From: Paraburkholderia susongensis
GTDB lineage: Bacteria; Pseudomonadota; Gammaproteobacteria; Burkholderiales; Burkholderiaceae
Reading direction: 5' to 3'
DNA: 64,000 nucleotides
Assembly: GCF_900177725.1 (NCBI RefSeq)
Contig: NZ_FXAT01000001.1
Coordinates: 744,001 to 808,000 of the forward strand
The position numbers and the translations under genes are program-made. Positions 55,388 through 64,000 of this stretch are shown piece by piece. Position 1 is the first letter of the stretch. Each line of letters begins with the position of its first letter. The notes beneath the pieces are model-generated. The model did not search any database. It saw only the letters and a program-made list of their open reading frames with translations, and had not been told where the DNA came from.

Positions 55388-56419
55388 TCAATCGGCGATC
55401 GGCTTACCCGATGCGTCCTTGATCTTCTGCTTCCACTGCGTGCGGATTTCCGACACCACCGACTCCGGCAGCGAGATGTAGTCGAGGTCGTTCGCAGCCT
55501 GAGCGCCATTCTTGAACGCCCAGTCGAAGAACTTCAGCGTCTCGGTGCCTTGCGCCGGCTTGTCCTGCGCCGTGTGCAGCAGCACGAACGTCGCGCCGAC
55601 GATCGGCCATGCGTTCTTGCCCGGCTCGTTCGTCAGGATCTGGTAGAACGACTTCGACCAGTCCGCGCCAGCCGCTGCCGCCTTGAACGTTTCCGTTTGC
55701 GGCTGAACCACAGCGCCGGATTCGTTCTTCATCGCGACGTAGTTCATGTGGTTCTGCTTCGCGTACGCCCATTCGACATAGCCGATCGAGCCCGGCAGAC
55801 GCTGCACGAACGCCGCGACGCCGTCGTTGCCCTTGCCGCCCGTGCCGGTCGGCCAGTTGACCGTCGAACCTTCACCGACCTTCGCCTTCCATTCCGGGTT
55901 GACCTTCGACAGGTAGTTCGTCCAGATGAAGCTGGTGCCCGAACCATCGGCGCGGCGCACCACGGCGATGTCCAGATCCGGCAGCTTGACCTTCGGGTTC
56001 AGCGCCGCGATCGCCGGATCGTTCCACTTCTTGATCTTGCCCAGGTAGATGTCGCCGAGCACTTCACCCGACAGGACCAGTTCACCCGGCTTCACGCCCG
56101 GCACGTTGACTGCCGGCACCACGCCACCGACCACCGTCGGGAACTGGAACAGGCCTTCCTTGGCGAGTTCGTCGTCCTTCAGCGGAGCGTCCGAGCCGGC
56201 GAAATCGACGGTCTTCGCGACGATCTGCTTCACGCCGCCCGACGAACCGATACCTTGATAGTTAACCTTGCCGCCGCCGGACTTCTGATAAGCGTCGGCC
56301 CACTTCGTGTAAATCGGTGCTGCGAACGTGCTGCCCGCGCCGGTAATGTCTGCGGCTTGCGCTGCGATTGCGAAGACCGCGCCAGCGACGCCAGCGAACA
56401 CGGTTTGCATCAATTTCAT
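55388..56419 (-). CDS. pstS: phosphate ABC transporter substrate-binding protein
   Basis: Periplasmic phosphate receptor, 343 aa. The signal peptide [20 protein letters not shown] ends at AQAAD; the mature protein begins [39 protein letters not shown] and [16 protein letters not shown] are the phosphate-binding loops, with Ser, Asp and Arg contacts typical of PstS. GGAGG lies 5-6 nt before the ATG. Tandem Pho boxes lie 76-115 bp upstream. It heads the pstSCAB-phoU-phoB-phoR order. Confidence 0.98.
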   Translation of the reverse strand: MKLMQTVFAGVAGAVFAIAAQAADITGAGSTFAAPIYTKWADAYQKSGGGKVNYQGIGSSGGVKQIVAKTVDFAGSDAPLKDDELAKEGLFQFPTVVGGVVPAVNVPGVKPGELVLSGEVLGDIYLGKIKKWNDPAIAALNPKVKLPDLDIAVVRRADGSGTSFIWTNYLSKVNPEWKAKVGEGSTVNWPTGTGGKGNDGVAAFVQRLPGSIGYVEWAYAKQNHMNYVAMKNESGAVVQPQTETFKAAAAGADWSKSFYQILTNEPGKNAWPIVGATFVLLHTAQDKPAQGTETLKFFDWAFKNGAQAANDLDYISLPESVVSEIRTQWKQKIKDASGKPIAD

Positions 56420-56494
56420 GAGACCTCCAAGCGAGTGTAAGCGTGTGTGTGGTGTGAGCGTGAAACACGAACACCGCGAAGCTTAGGGTCTCTT

Positions 56495-56534
56495 TATGAC
56501 AAAAACATGACTGACCGTGAAACAGATGTGACAG
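56495..56534 (-). promoter_or_regulatory. tandem Pho boxes upstream of pstS
   Basis: On the minus strand, four 7-bp half-sites (ctgtcac, gtttcac, agtcatg, tgtcata) are separated by exactly 4 bp each, an 11-bp period. The best match the CTGTCAT consensus bound by phosphorylated PhoB. The array is 76-115 bp upstream of the pstS start, where PhoB would contact RNA polymerase. Confidence 0.85.
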
Positions 56535-56824
56535 TCACATTACCGCGTGAAAGGTGCCTGGACGGACGAATCGCCGCTCCGTTGATACAGGCGGCGTCGC
56601 TTTATAAGTTAGGCGAAAAAAGATGGGGCGCGAACGTTTGCGCGGGAAATTTGTGTGAGGTTGGCAGGCGGGTTGCGACGGTTTTTTGGCGGGTGATGCG
56701 GGATGAGGGTTTGCTCGGCCGAAGGCGTTCGGGAGCGGTCGGCCGCGCGTTTGCCGCATTCTGGCGGCGGCGACGAGGCAGGCAGCGGGACCTCATTACC
56801 GTCGCCCCGCTGCCCGCATGCTGA
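56535..56824. other. gap between pstS promoter and glmM
   Basis: About 290 bp without a recognised gene; short frames on both strands are noise. glmM ends at 56825, reading toward pstS, so its terminator should be here, but I see no clear hairpin. Confidence 0.35.
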
Positions 56825-58183
<1,359 letters not shown>

Positions 58184-58212
58184 GTTTTATCTTCCTCTAT
58201 GTAGCTGCGGGT

Positions 58213-59127
58213 TCAACCATGCGTGCGGCTCGAATTCGCCGCGTTGCGCAGGGTTGCCCATACTTTCAATGCATCGACTGTTTGTGCGACGTCATGCACG
58301 CGCAAAATCGCAGCGCCCCGCTCGGCCGCACACACCGCCGCGGCGATGCTGCCGGCCACGCGCTCCGGCGCCGGCCGCCCGACCACTGCGCCGACCATCG
58401 ACTTGCGCGACATGCCCGCGAGAATCGGATACGGCGACGCGGCCCGCGGGGCCGTGTCCCGCAGATGCGCGAGTAGCGCGTAGTTGTGCTCGACCACGGC
58501 CTTGCCGAAGCCGAAACCCGGGTCGACGCTGATGCGCGCGCGCGCAATCCCCGCCTGCTGCAACGTCGTCACGCGCTCCTCGAGGAAGCGGCGCACCTCG
58601 CTTACAACGTCTTCATATTCGGGCTCGCCGAGCTGCATGGTCTGCGGCTCACCGAGCATATGCATCACGCAAAGGCCGCAGTCGCTGTCGCGCACCGCGT
58701 CGATCGCGCCGGGCATCCGGAAACCCCAGATGTCGTTAATCATGTCGCCGCCCGCATTCAACGCGTGACGCATCACTTCCGGCTTGTACGTGTCGATCGA
58801 CAACGGTACGTTCGCGCCGCGCAACTGTTCGACGAGCGGAAGCACGCGCTCCAGTTCTTCGTCGAGCGGAACCGGCGGCGCGCCAGGCCGCGTCGATTCG
58901 CCGCCGATATCGATAATGTCCGCGCCGTCGAGCATCATGCGCTCGGCCTGCCGCAGCGCATCGCCGCGCATCGCGTATTTGCCGCCGTCGGAAAAAGAAT
59001 CTGGCGTGACGTTCAGAATGCCCATGACCAACGGGCGTTCAAAGGTCAGCTTGAAGCGGCCGCATTGCAGCGGCTCTGGAAGGGGAACGGAAGAGGAATC
59101 GATTTTCGACACGTAGCAGTGCTTCAC
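58213..59127 (-). CDS. folP: dihydropteroate synthase
   Basis: A 304-aa TIM-barrel enzyme joining pterin pyrophosphate and p-aminobenzoate in folate synthesis, the sulfonamide target. VMGILNVTPDSFSDGGKY, IDIGGESTRPGAPPV and ISVDPGFGFGKAVVEHN bind the pterin; ILAGMSRKSMVGAVVG and ILRVHDVAQTVDAL the phosphate. The GTG start gives a 30-residue N-terminal tail without a good ribosome site. The ftsH terminator lies only 22 bp upstream of it, so the real start may be internal or the message may come by read-through. Confidence 0.95.
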   Translation of the reverse strand: MKHCYVSKIDSSSVPLPEPLQCGRFKLTFERPLVMGILNVTPDSFSDGGKYAMRGDALRQAERMMLDGADIIDIGGESTRPGAPPVPLDEELERVLPLVEQLRGANVPLSIDTYKPEVMRHALNAGGDMINDIWGFRMPGAIDAVRDSDCGLCVMHMLGEPQTMQLGEPEYEDVVSEVRRFLEERVTTLQQAGIARARISVDPGFGFGKAVVEHNYALLAHLRDTAPRAASPYPILAGMSRKSMVGAVVGRPAPERVAGSIAAAVCAAERGAAILRVHDVAQTVDALKVWATLRNAANSSRTHG

Positions 59128-59148
59128 TTGGAACGGGTAAATGCAAAA

Positions 59149-59175
59149 CGGGCCGGTGTGCTACACACCGGCCCG
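59149..59175 (-). terminator. intrinsic terminator after ftsH
   Basis: The 12-bp perfect stem cgggccggtgtg/cacaccggcccg with a 3-nt loop is followed on the minus strand by TTTT. It stands 21 bp after the ftsH stop and just ahead of folP. Confidence 0.9.
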
Positions 59176-59195
59176 CACTTTCTACTGGCTGCCGA

Positions 59196-61085
<1,890 letters not shown>

Positions 61086-61274
61086 AGCACCACTCCTTCA
61101 CTTAGACGGGCGCCTACATTTGCCTTGCGGCACCACTAAAGCATTCTAATCCAGTCCGCAGACCCCTGCCATAAGCTTTCGCTACCATGAAAATAGGGTA
61201 GCGGGCCGTTTTGACGCCGGTCTCCGGCGTATTCGGCCATTTATCGGCAGAAGCGGAACCGTCTCGAAGCGCCC

Positions 61275-61937
61275 CTACGCGGGACGCTTCAGATGCTTAC
61301 CCAAAATAAATGTTTCTGACGATTTATCCCGCGACGCCTTCGGCTTGCGGGCCGCCACCACCTTGAACTGGCGTTTGAACTTTTCGACAATCTGGCTATA
61401 ACCGCTGCCGTGAAAACATTTGACTAAAAGGGCGCCATCCGGTTTGAGGTGATTTTGCGCAAATTCGAGCGCGAGATCGCATAAATGCTCGATCCGCGCG
61501 GCATCCGCGACCGCCACTCCCGACAGGTTGGGCGCCATATCCGAAATTACAAGGTCCACCTGGCGCTCTCCGACCAATTCTTCGAGCTGAACCAGCACCG
61601 AGTCTTCGCGGAAATCGCCCTGAATGAAGTGAACGTCGGCCACCGGCTCCATCGGCAGGATATCGAGCGCGATGATCGTGCCGTCGATCCCGCCCTCCCG
61701 CTCGGCGTTACGCTGTGTGCCGCCCGCGAGCTTGTTGCGTGCGTACTGGCTCCAGCTGCCCGGAGTGGAGCCGAGGTCGACGATCACCTGCCCCGGACGA
61801 ATCAGCTTGTCCTGCTCGTCGATTTCCTTGAGCTTGTAGGCCGCGCGGGCGCGATAACCTTCCCGCTGTGCCATTTTGACGTACGGGTCGTTGATGTGGT
61901 CGTGCAGCCACGCGGTATTGAACTTGTTTTTTGCCAT
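61275..61937 (-). CDS. rlmE: 23S rRNA 2'-O-ribose methyltransferase
   Basis: A 220-aa SAM enzyme (FtsJ) that methylates U2552 of 23S rRNA during 50S assembly. [19 protein letters not shown] carries the first catalytic Lys, [20 protein letters not shown] the SAM site, [13 protein letters not shown] the Asp, [11 protein letters not shown] the second Lys and [11 protein letters not shown] the Glu of the K-D-K-E tetrad. Slightly longer than E. coli RlmE because of an insertion near [10 protein letters not shown]. Divergent from the yhbY gene. Confidence 0.97.
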   Translation of the reverse strand: MAKNKFNTAWLHDHINDPYVKMAQREGYRARAAYKLKEIDEQDKLIRPGQVIVDLGSTPGSWSQYARNKLAGGTQRNAEREGGIDGTIIALDILPMEPVADVHFIQGDFREDSVLVQLEELVGERQVDLVISDMAPNLSGVAVADAARIEHLCDLALEFAQNHLKPDGALLVKCFHGSGYSQIVEKFKRQFKVVAARKPKASRDKSSETFILGKHLKRPA

Positions 61938-62133
61938 TAAAGATGAACTCTTGCTGCGTCGTGTCGCGCTTTAGGGGATAATACGCGGTTAATTCGCGCG
62001 GCCACCGCCAGACTGGCGGCAATCCGCGATTCTGTTGTTCCGACGCGCGCCCTGTTGAATCAAGCCGTCCGAATCGTTCGTCGATCGGGCGGAAACACAG
62101 GTGCCGCCATTTTAGTCGAGTCTCCCACTTTCC

Positions 62134-62670
62134 ATGCCAGCCCTCAAAGTCTCTTCCGACCAACGCGCCGAGTTGCGCTCCCAGGCACATGCGCTCAAAC
62201 CTGTCGTGCTCGTCGGCGCCGAGGGCTTGACCGACGCTGTGCTCGCCGAGATCAAGGTTCACCTGGCCGCTCATGAACTCATCAAGATCCGCGTGTTCGG
62301 CGACGAACGCGAGGAGCGCCTCGCCATTTACGAACAGATCTGCGACGAACTGAACGCCGCACCGATCCAGCATATCGGCAAGCTGCTCGTGATCTGGAAG
62401 CCGGAATCGACGCAACCGGCGCAACCGGCGGCGAAGGCGAAGCGCGGCGCTTTGCCGAGCGCTCGCGAAGCCGCCGTTGAAGCGAAGCCGGGCAAGGGAG
62501 CCGCGCCGCGCGTCGTCAAGGTCGTCAAGCCCACGGATGTGCCGATGCGCAAGCCGAGGGCAAAAGCGGTGCTCGTGCGCGGCAATGAACGAGTCACGCA
62601 AGGCGGCAACATCAAGCGCGCAAAGAAGCGTCAAACCAGCGCGAAGCGCTCGCATCAGTCGTCGAAGTAA
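62134..62670 (+). CDS. yhbY: YhbY-family CRM-domain RNA-binding protein with basic tail
   Basis: A 178-aa protein. Residues 1-90 form the CRM domain: MPALKVSSDQRAELRSQAHA, LKPVVLVGAEGLTDAVLAEI (with the GxxG-type loop), KVHLAAHELIKIRVFGDE, IGKLLVIWKPE. It binds pre-50S particles. The further 85 residues are Lys/Ala/Pro-rich (PAAKAKRGALPSAREA, IKRAKKRQTSAKRSHQSS) and disordered in look, nearly doubling the usual 97-aa length. Divergent from rlmE, which also acts on the large subunit. Confidence 0.94.
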   Translation: MPALKVSSDQRAELRSQAHALKPVVLVGAEGLTDAVLAEIKVHLAAHELIKIRVFGDEREERLAIYEQICDELNAAPIQHIGKLLVIWKPESTQPAQPAAKAKRGALPSAREAAVEAKPGKGAAPRVVKVVKPTDVPMRKPRAKAVLVRGNERVTQGGNIKRAKKRQTSAKRSHQSSK

Positions 62671-62884
62671 GCGGTGACGGAAGGTGCGGACTTTGTCCGT
62701 GCCTTATACAGCGAGCTATCAGAAATAAATGCGGAATGAATGGCTGAGTGCGTGATGGATGGCGCTCAGCCGACAGCACCGGCAGCGATCCATCAGCAGA
62801 CGATAACAGCGCGGGCAACACAAGCGGCAGACAAGCTGCAAACAAGGCATCGGCCAGCAAGGCGACAATCAGCCGCACACGAGC
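62671..62884. other. gap between convergent yhbY and DUF4149 gene
   Basis: A 214-bp stretch holding the ends of two convergent genes. No hairpin with a U tail is obvious and no small gene is supported. Confidence 0.35.
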
Positions 62885-63394
62885 TCAGCCCGCCACCTTC
62901 CCCACGACACCGCGAGCGCCCTCTTCCGCGGCCACCGCACCGGCGCCCACCGGCAACAACCACACAAGCGCAAGACCCAGCAGGCTCTCGACCAGATAGA
63001 ACAGGCTCGACACGCCGTGCAGGATGCCGAAGCGCGTCGCATAAACCGAATGGCCGACATCGCTGCCCGCGTCGAGCGCAGCGATGCGCATCGCATTCAT
63101 GAACGGCTGCAACGCAAAATATCCAACCAGCACGCACACGAGCATGCCGGCGATCAGCCAGCGCAAGCGGCGGTATGCGCCGCTGCCACGCCGAATCAGC
63201 AGATTGGCGAGCCCCAGCAGCAAAATGCCGCACACCACGCCAAGCACACCCTGAATGCGAAACAGTTGCGCCGCTACCGCGCCCGCTGTGATCCGGTCGA
63301 GCGTCGTGAACAGCACGGGCGCCACGGCATAGCCGATAGTCAGCAGACTACCGACCCATACCACGGTCAGAAGACGGAAAAACCGATGCGGCAT
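62885..63394 (-). CDS. DUF4149 domain membrane protein
   Basis: An inner-membrane protein of 169 aa with four helices: LLTVVWVGSLLTIGYAVAPV, VLGVVCGILLLGLANLLI, WLIAGMLVCVLVGYFAL and VSSLFYLVESLLGLALVWLL. Start MPHRFFRLLTVVWVGSL matches the family; a TTG at 63418 overlapping the greA stop (TTGA) is an alternative that adds 8 residues and would couple it to greA. DUF4149 proteins have no assigned function. The arrangement with greA and yhbY is conserved in beta-proteobacteria. Confidence 0.85.
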   Translation of the reverse strand: MPHRFFRLLTVVWVGSLLTIGYAVAPVLFTTLDRITAGAVAAQLFRIQGVLGVVCGILLLGLANLLIRRGSGAYRRLRWLIAGMLVCVLVGYFALQPFMNAMRIAALDAGSDVGHSVYATRFGILHGVSSLFYLVESLLGLALVWLLPVGAGAVAAEEGARGVVGKVAG

Positions 63395-63414
63395 CACGGA
63401 CACCGGTGTCACCC

Positions 63415-63891
63415 TCAAACGTAGCTAACCGCGATGATTTCGTACTCGCGTACGCCGCCCGGTGCCTGCACCGATGCGACGTCGCCTTCGGACTTGCCGA
63501 TCAGGGCACGTGCGATCGGCGAGCTGATCGAGATCAGGCCGTGGTCGATGTCCGCTTCGTCGTCGCCGACGATCTGGTATTTGACCGATGCGCCCGAGTC
63601 GAGATCTTCGAGTTCTAGCGTCGCGCCGAACACCACGCGGCCGTCCGCCTCCACCTGTGACGGGTCGATCACTTGCGCGCCCGCGAGCTTCGATTCGATT
63701 TCGGCGATGCGGCCTTCGATAAAACCCTGCTTTTCCTTCGCCGCGTCGTATTCCGCGTTTTCCGACAGATCGCCCTGGGCGCGCGCTTCGGCGATCGAGT
63801 TGATCACCGCCGGACGCTCAACCGATTTGAGGCGCTGCAATTCATCGCGCAGCATGTCTGCGCCGCGCTTAGTCAATGGAATAGTGCTCAT
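63415..63891 (-). CDS. greA: transcription elongation factor GreA
   Basis: A 158-aa factor that enters the RNA polymerase secondary channel and stimulates cleavage of backtracked [23 protein letters not shown] and [20 protein letters not shown] form the coiled coil; the tip has the Asp-Leu-Ser-Glu-Asn sequence with the two acidic residues needed for cleavage. The C-terminal FKBP-like domain includes [18 protein letters not shown] and [18 protein letters not shown]. Start at ATG 63891 gives the standard length. Confidence 0.97.
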   Translation of the reverse strand: MSTIPLTKRGADMLRDELQRLKSVERPAVINSIAEARAQGDLSENAEYDAAKEKQGFIEGRIAEIESKLAGAQVIDPSQVEADGRVVFGATLELEDLDSGASVKYQIVGDDEADIDHGLISISSPIARALIGKSEGDVASVQAPGGVREYEIIAVSYV

Positions 63892-64000
63892 AAACAACTC
63901 TGGAGGCAAAAAACGGCCGTAAAAAAAATCACCGCGGTTAAGTGCATTCCGCGAAAGCCGCCGCCGCGGGACAAACCCGGGCCGCTGCACCTGCGGAACG

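Overview
The window is high-GC, gene-dense DNA from a Burkholderiales chromosome, most likely Paraburkholderia/Burkholderia. That assignment is inferred from protein style and gene order: pstSCAB-phoU-phoB-phoR next to ppk/ppx, greA-DUF4149-yhbY-rlmE-ftsH-folP-glmM, and uppP beside a tRNA-Arg. No database search was possible.

Layout. 1-9.3 kb: core metabolic genes (partial RBBP9-type hydrolase, gamma-glutamyltranspeptidase, glnS, a GltI-like amino-acid binding protein, a NUDIX hydrolase, a small secreted protein, a metal-dependent amidohydrolase, a family 2 glycosyltransferase). 9.7-14.25 kb: a 4.5-kb decayed mobile island in the 3' half of tRNA-Arg(UCU), bounded by a 45-bp direct repeat. It carries a wrecked tyrosine integrase, phage-like fragments, a DUF2778/Tlde1-like L,D-transpeptidase-fold protein with a small overlapping membrane protein, and a PD-(D/E)XK-like protein. 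14.3-22.6 kb: core genes (uppP, aldose epimerase, NlpD-like LysM/LytM lipoprotein, DUF2288, DinF-type MATE transporter), several very small membrane proteins and tRNA-Pro(UGG). 22.6-28.4 kb: a loose block of small genes with alternative translation and cold-shock factors (infA, cspA, rpsU copies) mixed with at least five related proteins of 71-96 residues and no recognised function.

28.5-43 kb: a 2-aminoethylphosphonate (AEP) utilisation locus. PhnW makes phosphonoacetaldehyde, PhnY oxidises it to phosphonoacetate, and PhnA cleaves that to acetate and phosphate. PhnSTUV imports the phosphonate, a Na/Pi-cotransporter/PhoU-type protein follows the importer, a DeoR-family regulator precedes phnW, and a divergent FAD/GcvT two-domain oxidoreductase could feed N-methylated substrates in. 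43-56.5 kb: the phosphate-starvation locus. It holds olsB (ornithine lipids), ppx, ppk, phoR, phoB, phoU, pstB, pstA, pstC and pstS. Direct repeats with the 11-bp Pho-box period lie before olsB, ppk and pstS. A Fic gene with its own array of operator-like half-sites sits between ppk and phoR.

56.8-64 kb: core housekeeping (glmM, folP, ftsH, rlmE, yhbY, DUF4149, greA). The window therefore places organophosphonate catabolism beside inorganic phosphate sensing, polyphosphate storage and phosphorus-free lipid synthesis, with two accessory blocks (tRNA-Arg island, small-protein block) and one accessory insertion (Fic).
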